Shown here in pieces: positions 1-5,412 of a stretch of 5,762 nucleotides of DNA (its first letter is position 1; the number at the start of each line of letters is the position of its first letter). A program made the position numbers and the translations under genes. The notes beneath the pieces were generated by a model, which did not search any database, was not told the DNA's origin, and saw only the letters and a list, made by a program, of their open reading frames with translations. This DNA is from Pseudomonadota bacterium (GTDB lineage Bacteria; Myxococcota; Myxococcia; Myxococcales; Myxococcaceae): positions 1 through 5,762 of the forward strand of contig JAFADT010000947.1 of assembly GCA_023424585.1 (NCBI GenBank). Direction: 5' to 3'.

Positions 1-1038
1 CACCGCCGCCGTGCCCGCGTGGCGCACCGCGCGCGGGAGCTGGTGCGCGGCCCAGCCGCCGCGCGTGGGCAGGGGCGCGGTCTCGAAGTACACGTCGCAC
101 GCGCTCAGCTCGCGCCACGTCCGGTCCCCCGAGTGGAGCTTGCTGATGCCGGAGCCGAAGTAGAGCCGGAACACGAGCATCCGGAAGAGCCCCACGTCCA
201 GCGCGGACATGTCCCGCTCCCCCAGCCCGGGCCGCACGCCGCCCGGCGCGGTGAGCGCGCCCAGCAGCCCCATCTCCAGGAGCAGCACGTCCCACTGGAA
301 CGACAGGAACTCGCGGCCCAGCGACACGTAGGACAGGTACAGGCCCCACAGCGCGCCCGCGCTCAGGCGAGGGGCCACGTTGAGGAGCAGCGCCAGCGAC
401 AGGGCCTGCCCCACGCGGCAGCCGCGCACCAGCGCCGCGTCCGACGCGTCCCTCCAGAACACGGAGGGGCGGCGCCAGCGGCCCTGCGCGGCATGGCGCT
501 CGGACTGCGCCACGTCGCGGATGGGGCGGATGCCCTTCGCGCCGTAGAGCCCCAGCACCTGCCTGCCCAGCGACGTGAAGGCGATGAGGAACGTGCCGCC
601 CAGCAGCCGCAGGAAGGCCCAGCGCACCAGCCGGTGCTCCGCGGGCTCCGTCACGCGGCTGAACAACCACGTGTCCCACCGCGACGCGCGCCGACGGTGG
701 CGCGCGATGACCGAATACACCACGTCCGCCACCTGCCGGACGCCGGGCGCCAGGCCCAGCCGCGCGGCCAGCCGCGTGCTCCAGCGAGGCGACCAGGCGA
801 GCATGCGGAAGACGGCCTCCGCGCCGGCCGAGCGGCGCCCCGACGGCTCCACGAGCTGCATCGCCCGCCGCATGTCCCTCTTCGGGATGCCCAGGAGCTT
901 GAGCAGCCAGCCGCTTTCGCGCGCGAAGCGCACGCGGCCCCCGGTGTCCTGGCGCCAGCGCGCCACCCAGCGCCTGCAGAAGCCGCAGTCTCCATCGAAC
1001 AGCACGAGCGGTCGCGGCTCGCGGGTCATCGCGCGCAT
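1..1038 (-). CDS. DCC-domain (DUF393) / lipase maturation factor fusion membrane protein, 3' end off-window
   Basis: The frame is open from an ATG at 1038 to the window edge, giving 346 residues and no stop, so the C-terminus is missing. Residues 11-120 match the DCC (DUF393) thiol-disulfide oxidoreductase-like domain, with its DGDCGFC motif at 15-21. From about residue 137 several hydrophobic helices follow (about 137-157, 203-222, 226-243). The segment FQWDVLLLE (247-255) and a later stretch with GSGISKL, TWREL and YFETAPLP (about 295-324) are hallmarks of the lipase maturation factor (Lmf1) family. In vertebrates Lmf1 assists folding of secreted lipases; the bacterial role is not established. 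A redox-active CxxC in front of an Lmf1-like membrane domain suggests a role in disulfide or membrane-associated folding, which is inference. The start at 1038 is chosen because GGAGGAG lies 7 nt upstream; the in-frame ATG at 1029 is too far from it. The gene is divergent from the metallo-beta-lactamase-fold gene. Confidence 0.88.
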   Translation of the reverse strand, partial: MRAMTREPRPLVLFDGDCGFCRRWVARWRQDTGGRVRFARESGWLLKLLGIPKRDMRRAMQLVEPSGRRSAGAEAVFRMLAWSPRWSTRLAARLGLAPGVRQVADVVYSVIARHRRRASRWDTWLFSRVTEPAEHRLVRWAFLRLLGGTFLIAFTSLGRQVLGLYGAKGIRPIRDVAQSERHAAQGRWRRPSVFWRDASDAALVRGCRVGQALSLALLLNVAPRLSAGALWGLYLSYVSLGREFLSFQWDVLLLEMGLLGALTAPGGVRPGLGERDMSALDVGLFRMLVFRLYFGSGISKLHSGDRTWRELSACDVYFETAPLPTRGGWAAHQLPRAVRHAGTAAV

Positions 1039-1045
1039 CGGGTCT

Positions 1046-1052
1046 CTCCTCC
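1046..1052 (-). promoter_or_regulatory. Strong ribosome binding site that fixes the start of the DCC/Lmf1 gene
   Basis: On the minus strand GGAGGAG is followed by a 7-nt spacer (AGACCCG) and the ATG at 1038. This is a near-ideal Shine-Dalgarno arrangement and selects 1038 over the in-frame ATG at 1029. It contrasts with the genes starting at 1178 and 3521, which lack a good Shine-Dalgarno sequence. Confidence 0.75.
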
Positions 1053-1074
1053 GTCCGATGACAAAGGTGCGCGC

Positions 1075-1104
1075 GGCGGGAGGGATGCGAAGGGGGCGGG
1101 AGGG
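1075..1104 (+). repeat. Tandem-phased G-rich direct repeat / putative G-quadruplex
   Basis: The decamer ggcgggaggg occurs at 1075-1084 and again at 1095-1104, exactly 20 bp apart, or about two helical turns. The segment 1078-1104 contains five G-runs of at least three (1078-1080, 1082-1084, 1092-1096, 1098-1100, 1102-1104) with linkers of 1, 7, 1 and 1 nt, which satisfies the standard G3+N1-7 quadruplex pattern on the plus strand. It sits between two divergent start sites. It could be a protein-binding site, a folded DNA element, or only a reflection of the G-rich composition. Confidence 0.4.
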
Positions 1105-1141
1105 CCCGCTGGAGGGGCAGGCGGGCGGCGGAGCGCGCCCC

Positions 1142-1177
1142 CCTGTCATCCGGGGACAGGTGCCTAGCTTTGTCCCC
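1142..1177 (+). repeat. Overlapping, mutually exclusive inverted repeats before the MBL-fold gene
   Basis: The hexamer cctgtc at 1142-1147 pairs perfectly with gacagg at 1155-1160 (7-nt loop). A second perfect 7-bp pairing joins ggggaca (1152-1158) to tgtcccc (1171-1177), with a 12-nt loop that ends at the base before the ATG at 1178. The two structures share 1155-1158, so only one can form at a time. If transcription starts at 1178 they exist only as DNA, and the first would be an operator-like palindrome over the -35 region. Confidence 0.45.
1143..1170 (+). promoter_or_regulatory. Candidate promoter for a leaderless MBL-fold transcript
   Basis: TAGCTT at 1165-1170 resembles a -10 hexamer and is followed by exactly 7 nt before the ATG at 1178, so transcription could begin on the A of the start codon. 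CTGTCA at 1143-1148 could be a weak -35 with a 16-bp spacer. There is no Shine-Dalgarno sequence at a suitable distance, which agrees with leaderless translation. The same -10-to-ATG geometry recurs at the deiminase-like gene. The placement is inferred from sequence only. Confidence 0.45.
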
Positions 1178-1831
1178 ATGAGCGAGCCCAAGGCCCAGGC
1201 GAAGAAGACGGAAGAGATCGTCCCCGGCGTGCACCACTGGACCGTCTCCGACGACCGGCTCGGCGGCATCCGCAGCGACGCCTACGCGGTGGTGGACGAC
1301 GACGGCACCGTCACCCTCATCGACCCGCTGCCCATCGACGAGAAGGCCCTGCGCAAGCTGGGCGACATCGACGCCATCGTGCTCACCGCCGGCAACCACC
1401 AGCGCTCCGCGTGGCGCATGCGCAAGCTGTTCGGCGTGCCCGTCTGGGCGCCGGAGGGCGCGCAGGGCCTGGAGGAGCAGCCGGACTTCGAGTACGTGAA
1501 CGGCACCACGCTGCCGGGCGGCCTCAACACCTTCCAGACGCCGGGGCCCACGGAGGCCATGTACACGCTCTGGCTCCAGAAGAGCCCGCACGCGGTCGTG
1601 TTCATCTCCGACCTGCTGTCACACGAGGGCCGGCGCACGCCCACCTTCGTCCCCGGCGAGTACCAGGACGAGCCGCTGCGCACGCGCACCAGCATCCAGC
1701 GCATCCTGGACCACCTGCCCATCCAGACCGTCTGCTTCGCGCACGGCGCGCCCATCCTCAAGGACGGCGCCAGCGCCCTGCGCAAGGCCCTGGAGCAGGA
1801 CGACGAGTTCCCGCACGCCCCCGCGCCCTGA
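1178..1831 (+). CDS. Metallo-beta-lactamase-fold protein with degenerate metal site
   Basis: This 217-residue protein has the metallo-beta-lactamase (MBL) layout. The N-terminal strands VPGVHHWTV (15-23) and SDAYAVVDDDGTVTLIDP (33-50) are followed by the LTAGNHQRSA segment (69-78) at the place of the usual HxHxDH, then PGPTEA (122-127) in place of GHT, ISDLL (143-147) and FAHGAPI (187-193). Only D145 and H189 remain of the canonical zinc ligands; the HxHxDH positions read A71, N73, Q75 and R76, and the third histidine is P124. The length suits a minimal MBL domain. It is cytoplasmic, with no signal peptide or membrane segment visible. It may be a non-catalytic or altered-metal hydrolase relative; the substrate is unknown. 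The ATG at 1178 is chosen because homology begins just after it and upstream codons run through the regulatory region and the opposite-strand gene. It converges with the unknown gene, leaving 3 bp between stop codons. Confidence 0.85.
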   Translation: MSEPKAQAKKTEEIVPGVHHWTVSDDRLGGIRSDAYAVVDDDGTVTLIDPLPIDEKALRKLGDIDAIVLTAGNHQRSAWRMRKLFGVPVWAPEGAQGLEEQPDFEYVNGTTLPGGLNTFQTPGPTEAMYTLWLQKSPHAVVFISDLLSHEGRRTPTFVPGEYQDEPLRTRTSIQRILDHLPIQTVCFAHGAPILKDGASALRKALEQDDEFPHAPAP

Positions 1832-1834
1832 GCC

Positions 1835-2629
1835 TCAGCCCGGCGGCAGCTCGCGCACCAGCACGTGGCCGTCATCCTGCCCCGGAGGCGCCAGCTCCAG
1901 CCGGGCGCCCCGCTCCGCGCGGTCCAGCAGCGCGCCCAGGGACAGCAGGTCCGTGACGGGGATGCGAGTGGCGGGCGCCGGAGAGTCGCCCCGGACCATC
2001 GCCCGGGCCACGCGGGCCTCGTCGCTCAGGTCCGTCTCGTAGACGAAGGTGCGCTCGTCGTAGTCGTGCCCGCCGGGGGCGCGCCCCACCAGCCGCATGG
2101 GCCCCAGCCGCGAGTGCACGCGCACGGCGGGGTTGTCCCACTGGGTGACGCCGCGCAGCCGCTTCGCGCGCACCATGCCCAGCGTGAGCAGCTTCACCCA
2201 CGCGGACGCGCCCCGCCCCGGCAGGAAGCTGAACAGCGACACGCCCACGAACAGCCCCGGCGTCAGCGACGGCGCCACGTAGCAGGCCGCGCCGATGGCG
2301 GACTCCTCGTCCGCCAGCAGCAGCCGCTCGCGCGCGGGCGCCTTCAGCAGCCGCGCGGGACAGCGCAAGAGCCCGATGGCGCCGGGCATCAGGTACAGGT
2401 CCGACAGCACCCAGCGCGGCACGCCGAGGCCGCCGAACGCCAGCTGGTTGAGCGTGAGGTACTGCCGCGCGAGCTCCGCGTCGTGCTCCGCCAGCAGGTG
2501 CGTCACCGGGATGCCATAGGGCGCCAGGTCCAGCGACGGGACATGCACGCCGGAGCCCAGCGCCTGCAACGACAGCTCCGGGGTCGCGGCGAAGAACGCC
2601 CGCGCCAGCGACGCGAGCTCACCCGCCAT
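1835..2629 (-). CDS. Conserved-looking protein of unknown function, coupled to the deiminase-like gene
   Basis: I do not recognise this 264-residue protein. It has no signal peptide, no convincing transmembrane helix and no familiar catalytic motif. Visible traits are a helical N-terminus (about 1-25), a central apolar stretch around LNQLAFGGLGVPRWVLSDLY (60-79) and MPGAIGLLRCP (81-91), a likely beta-rich part from about 115 to 200 with GLFVGVSLFSFLPG (125-138), a WDNPAVRVHSRLGPMRLVGR segment (164-183), and an acidic, proline-rich C-terminus. The ATG at 2629 lies inside the upstream gene's end, an 11-bp overlap that includes that gene's TGA (2619-2621). This arrangement normally means translational coupling and co-expression. 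A short GGAAG sits 3 nt before the start and AAGGA 11 nt before it, so the ribosome site is poor. The pairing suggests a task linked to the amidino-group enzyme, such as a partner, substrate carrier or next step, but nothing in the sequence proves this. Confidence 0.82.
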   Translation of the reverse strand: MAGELASLARAFFAATPELSLQALGSGVHVPSLDLAPYGIPVTHLLAEHDAELARQYLTLNQLAFGGLGVPRWVLSDLYLMPGAIGLLRCPARLLKAPARERLLLADEESAIGAACYVAPSLTPGLFVGVSLFSFLPGRGASAWVKLLTLGMVRAKRLRGVTQWDNPAVRVHSRLGPMRLVGRAPGGHDYDERTFVYETDLSDEARVARAMVRGDSPAPATRIPVTDLLSLGALLDRAERGARLELAPPGQDDGHVLVRELPPG

Positions 2630-3521
2630 CGGCTTCCAGGTCCTTCGCCACGACGTCCAGCCGGTACTCGGGCGGAAGCGTGACGCGCGAGGCCTCCACC
2701 GACGCGCGCGACACGAGGCAGCGCGACGAGCCGCCGCCCTTCTCCGTCAGCTCCGGCATGGGCATGGACACCACGCGCATGCCCAGGCGCTCGAACAGCG
2801 CCACCACGTGCGGGGGCATCACCGTGGGCGCGAGCAGGTCCCTGCCCAGCGGCAGCCCGTTCGTCGCGTAGCGGCGGATGTCCGCCTCCGTCACCCGCGC
2901 CAGCCGGTGCGCGCCGAAGCGCTGCTCCAGGAGCGCCACCGACTCCGGCGCCATCACGTCCGGGCACACCACCAGCCGGTCCACCGCCGGCAGGGGCAGC
3001 ACCGCCATGTTCCCGTGGAACGCGGGCTCGCGCACCTGCACGCGCAGCACCTCGCCGGGGAAGAACCGCTGGGCCGCCTCCAGGCCGTCGAGCGTGGTGC
3101 GCCCGCCCCAGGACAGCAGCGTCACGCCGTCGAACGTGGCCACGTCGCCGTGCGCCTCCCAGATGCCCACGCCCGGGTCGACGACCTCCATCCCCAGGCG
3201 CCGGGCCAGCGGCGCCCAGTGGTCGCGCTCCGTGAAGCGATGCGCGCTCAGCATCCTGGGCAGGAGGAACAGCGGCGCCTGGCCCTCGCGCGCCACCACC
3301 TGGCCGCACTCGGCCGCGTAGGGCATGCCCGTCAGCGCGTCCGACGGTGAGGGCAGCGCCACCACCGTGCCGCCCCGCGACTCGATGTGGCGGGCGAGCG
3401 CCAGCCACTCCCGCCGCGCGCCGCGCGCATCCGCCGGAGCGGCCTCCCGGCTGCGGAAGTTCGAGCGGCCTCGCAGCGCCCAGCCCCGGCCCGGGGGCGA
3501 CATGAGGAAGAGGTCCATCAT
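2619..3521 (-). CDS. Arginine deiminase / dimethylargininase superfamily protein (amidinotransferase fold)
   Basis: This 300-residue protein belongs to the guanidino-modifying superfamily (arginine deiminase, dimethylarginine hydrolase, amidinotransferases), enzymes that attack the guanidine carbon with a cysteine. Landmarks in order are YAAECGQVV (68-76), HRFTERDHW (94-102), WEAHGDV (121-127) with the family's acidic E and GD, FHGNMAVLPLP (168-178) with the likely catalytic H169, YATNGLPLG (218-226), and KGGGSSRCLV (261-270) with the likely nucleophile C268 close to the C-terminus. The length fits the single-domain dimethylarginine hydrolase/arginine deiminase-related group. After the histidine it reads HGN, where classical arginine deiminases have HxD, so canonical arginine deiminase activity is doubtful. 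Substrate candidates include free or methylated arginine or another guanidino compound. ATG at 3521 is preferred; ATG at 3518 is nearly equivalent. A longer in-frame start at 3683 runs through non-coding-looking sequence. It overlaps the following unknown gene by 11 bp and is divergent from the antiporter. Confidence 0.87.
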   Translation of the reverse strand: MMDLFLMSPPGRGWALRGRSNFRSREAAPADARGARREWLALARHIESRGGTVVALPSPSDALTGMPYAAECGQVVAREGQAPLFLLPRMLSAHRFTERDHWAPLARRLGMEVVDPGVGIWEAHGDVATFDGVTLLSWGGRTTLDGLEAAQRFFPGEVLRVQVREPAFHGNMAVLPLPAVDRLVVCPDVMAPESVALLEQRFGAHRLARVTEADIRRYATNGLPLGRDLLAPTVMPPHVVALFERLGMRVVSMPMPELTEKGGGSSRCLVSRASVEASRVTLPPEYRLDVVAKDLEADGG

Positions 3522-3528
3522 CCCCCCG

Positions 3529-3557
3529 CTTCTAGCCGCCAGCCCGGGGGCCCACAA
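3529..3557 (-). promoter_or_regulatory. Candidate promoter for a leaderless deiminase-like transcript
   Basis: On the minus strand TTGTGG (3557-3552) and TAGAAG (3534-3529) are separated by 17 bp, and the last base of TAGAAG is 7 nt from the A of the ATG at 3521. This reproduces the TAG-box spacing at the MBL-fold gene. The G-run immediately before the ATG leaves no proper Shine-Dalgarno spacing, so a leaderless transcript is the simplest reading. The -10 lacks the final T of the consensus. Confidence 0.45.
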
Positions 3558-3677
3558 TGCATCCAGCCCCCTCCTCCGCCCGCCCGAAGCCCGGCCGTCC
3601 GCCGCTCCACAGTGGATGTTCATTTCATCCGGCGCGGGCCCTCGCGCTGATCCCTCTCCAGCCTTGAGAAAGCAGTC

Positions 3678-3690
3678 TGGCAAAATGCCA
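3678..3690. promoter_or_regulatory. 13-bp perfect palindrome TGGCA-AAA-TGCCA, possible operator
   Basis: Two 5-bp arms flank AAA in the least GC-rich part of the divergent region, 102 bp before the antiporter ATG and 157 bp before the deiminase-like ATG. Its size and symmetry fit a dimeric repressor or activator site that could serve either direction. No regulator gene lies in the window and the family cannot be named from this site alone. Confidence 0.35.
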
Positions 3691-3716
3691 CGCCTGCACG
3701 TCCCCTCTCATTTCCA

Positions 3717-3772
3717 CTCGAAAGGGGGTTGCCCCACCGCCCCGTGCGCATGGCATCCTCCCCCCTTTCGAG
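3717..3772 (+). repeat. Perfect 12-bp inverted repeat (long hairpin) in the antiporter leader
   Basis: The arm ctcgaaaggggg (3717-3728) is exactly complementary to ccccctttcgag (3761-3772) across a 32-nt loop. The right arm ends 20 nt before the antiporter ATG. As RNA it would form a stable stem just upstream of the ribosome entry region. The left arm's Gs can alternatively pair with cccc at 3732-3735 (3-nt loop TTG), giving a competing small hairpin. No run of T follows, so it is not a standard intrinsic terminator. A regulatory leader hairpin or an operator with distant half-sites are both possible. Confidence 0.55.
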
Positions 3773-3792
3773 CACGAACGGGCTGGGGATTC

Positions 3793-5406
3793 ATGCACTT
3801 CGAGTTGGCCTTCGTGTTGCTGTTCTCCATCGCGACGGCGGTGGCGATCGCGGCGCGCTACTTCAAGTTTCCGTACACGGTGGCGTTGGTTCTGGCGGGG
3901 CTGGGCCTGGGCATCGTGCATGCCTTCGAACCTCCGCACCTGACGAAGGAGCTGCTGTTCGCGGTCATCCTGCCGGGCCTGCTATTCGAGGCGGCGTTCC
4001 ACGTGGACTTCCGCAAGTTCATGAAGAACAAGCTGGCCATCACCTCCATGGCCATCCCGGGCGTGGTGGCGTCCATGGCGCTCACGGCGCTGCTGCTGTC
4101 CCCGGCGATGCGGGGGATGAACCTGCTGGAGGGCTTCGGCCTCATCCACGCGATGGTGTTCGCGTCGCTCATCGTGTCCACGGACCCCATCGCGGTGGTG
4201 GGCCTGTTCAAGGCGCTGGGCGCGCCCAAGCGGCTGGCCATCCTGGTGGAGGGCGAGAGCCTGCTCAATGACGGCACCTCCGTGGTGCTCTTCACGCTGG
4301 TGCTGGGCGTGGCCGGCGGCCAGTCCTTCACCGTGGGCGGCGCGGTGCTGGACTTCATCAAGGTGGCGGGCATGGGCGCCGTCATCGGCGGGGCGGTGAG
4401 CTGGGCGGCGTCCAAGGTCATCCTCCGCGTGGAGGACGCCATGGTGGAGATCACCCTCACGGTCATCGCCGCGTACGGGTCCTTCGTGGTGGCGGAGCAC
4501 TTCCACTACTCGGGCGTCATCGCGGTGGTGGTGGCGGGCCTGCTGTGCGGCAACTGGGCGGCGCGCCTGGGCATGGGGCCCACCACGCGCATCGCGGTGG
4601 AGAGCTTCTGGGAGTACCTGGCGTTCGCGCTCAACTCGGTGGTGTTCCTGCTCATCGGCCTGGAGGTGCAGCTGACGTCGCTGCTCCAGTCGTGGCTGCC
4701 CATCCTGCTGGCGTACGGAGCGGTGGTGCTGGGCCGCGCGGTGGTCGTCTATGGCGTGTCCGGCCTGCTGCGGTTCACGTCGGAGAAGCTGCCGTGGAAG
4801 TGGAGCGCGGTGCTCACCTGGAGCGGCCTGCGCGGCGCGGTGTCCATGGTGCTGGTGCTCGGCCTCCCGAACGACTTCGCCCACCGCGAGCTGCTGGTGA
4901 ACATGACGTTCGGCGTGGTGGTGCTGTCCATCATCTTCCAGGGGCTCACCATGGCGCCCCTCCTCAAGTGGATGGGCATCACCGGCCAGAAGGACGTCTA
5001 CCAGGAGCAGTACGAGCTGGCCCGCGGCAAGCTGGGCGCCATCCACGCGGCGCTCGCGTCCCTGGAGGCCATGCGCCGCGCGCGGGAGATCCCGGTGGAC
5101 GTGCTGGAGCCGCTGGAGCGGGACTACCAGCAGAAGGCGCAGGCGGTGGAGCAGGAGCTCACCACGCTCAAGCAGCAGTCCAACCGCTTCCACGAAGAGG
5201 AGGAGCAGGAGGCCATCCGCCGCGTCCTCATCGTGGAGAAGGCCGCCCTCTTCAACGCCTACCAGCAGGGCACGCTCAACAAGGAGGTCTTCGAGCACCT
5301 CACCGCGGAGCTGGACGAGCGCATCGCCAAGGCCAAGGACGCGGAGGCCCACGTCCCGGCGGAGGACGCCCAGGCCTCGCCGCCGCCGCAGGCCCTGGCC
5401 TCCTGA
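3793..5406 (+). CDS. CPA1-family Na+/H+ antiporter with cytoplasmic helical tail
   Basis: This 537-residue protein is an inner-membrane cation:proton exchanger of the CPA1 (NhaP/NHE-like) family, which exports Na+ or K+ in exchange for H+ for pH and salt homeostasis. Residues 1 to about 397 are almost entirely hydrophobic helices, about 12 by eye. Diagnostic motifs are LPGLLFEAAF (60-69), STDPIAVV (129-136) with D131, EGESLLNDGT (153-162) with the N159-D160 pair typical of the electroneutral CPA1 branch, FWEYLAFALNSVVFLLIG (272-289), and GLRGAVS around R347. From about 398 a charged, glutamine-rich helical tail of roughly 140 residues follows, probably regulatory, ending in a proline/alanine-rich stretch. 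The ATG at 3793 fits because the first helix starts immediately; the 156 in-frame codons upstream run antisense to the deiminase gene and across the intergenic region. GGGGA only 3 nt before the ATG is a poor ribosome site. It converges with the SRPBCC gene, with 6 bp between stops. Confidence 0.95.
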   Translation: MHFELAFVLLFSIATAVAIAARYFKFPYTVALVLAGLGLGIVHAFEPPHLTKELLFAVILPGLLFEAAFHVDFRKFMKNKLAITSMAIPGVVASMALTALLLSPAMRGMNLLEGFGLIHAMVFASLIVSTDPIAVVGLFKALGAPKRLAILVEGESLLNDGTSVVLFTLVLGVAGGQSFTVGGAVLDFIKVAGMGAVIGGAVSWAASKVILRVEDAMVEITLTVIAAYGSFVVAEHFHYSGVIAVVVAGLLCGNWAARLGMGPTTRIAVESFWEYLAFALNSVVFLLIGLEVQLTSLLQSWLPILLAYGAVVLGRAVVVYGVSGLLRFTSEKLPWKWSAVLTWSGLRGAVSMVLVLGLPNDFAHRELLVNMTFGVVVLSIIFQGLTMAPLLKWMGITGQKDVYQEQYELARGKLGAIHAALASLEAMRRAREIPVDVLEPLERDYQQKAQAVEQELTTLKQQSNRFHEEEEQEAIRRVLIVEKAALFNAYQQGTLNKEVFEHLTAELDERIAKAKDAEAHVPAEDAQASPPPQALAS

Positions 5407-5412
5407 GCGCCG

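Noticed and set aside
19..1167. Long open plus-strand frame of 382 codons
   Set aside because: It is antisense to the DCC/Lmf1 gene, whose protein motifs are clear. The plus-strand product is a low-complexity Arg/Ala/His/Pro sequence typical of high-GC shadow frames.
1828..1838. Palindrome CTGAG-C-CTCAG containing both facing stop codons
   Set aside because: A 1-nt loop cannot form a hairpin, and the symmetry follows from two TGA codons placed 3 bp apart.
2503..3408. Second minus-strand frame of 301 codons inside the deiminase-like gene
   Set aside because: The product is Arg/Gly/Ala-rich low-complexity sequence; the deiminase frame holds all conserved motifs.
3614..3630. Inverted repeat GGATG-N7-CATCC
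   Set aside because: Only 5-bp arms with no extension; expected by chance in a region of this size.
3522..3683. 54-residue N-terminal extension of the deiminase-like protein from an ATG at 3683
   Set aside because: No ribosome site supports it, the sequence is not family-like, and it would swallow the candidate promoter.
3678..3693. Possible sigma-54 promoter (TGGCA start)
   Set aside because: The -12 GC is out of place: the required spacing lands on CG on the plus strand, and the minus strand fails as well.
3325..3792. 156-codon N-terminal extension of the antiporter
   Set aside because: It runs antisense to the deiminase-like gene and across the hairpin region; antiporters of this family begin at their first membrane helix, which starts at 3793.
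3982..5352. Minus-strand open frame of 456 codons opposite the antiporter
   Set aside because: Its product is a repetitive His/Arg/Glu/Leu sequence without recognisable motifs, a shadow of the well-supported antiporter gene.
5390..5401. AGGCC-CT-GGCCT symmetry at the antiporter 3' end
   Set aside because: The loop is too short, it lies within coding sequence, and no T-run follows.
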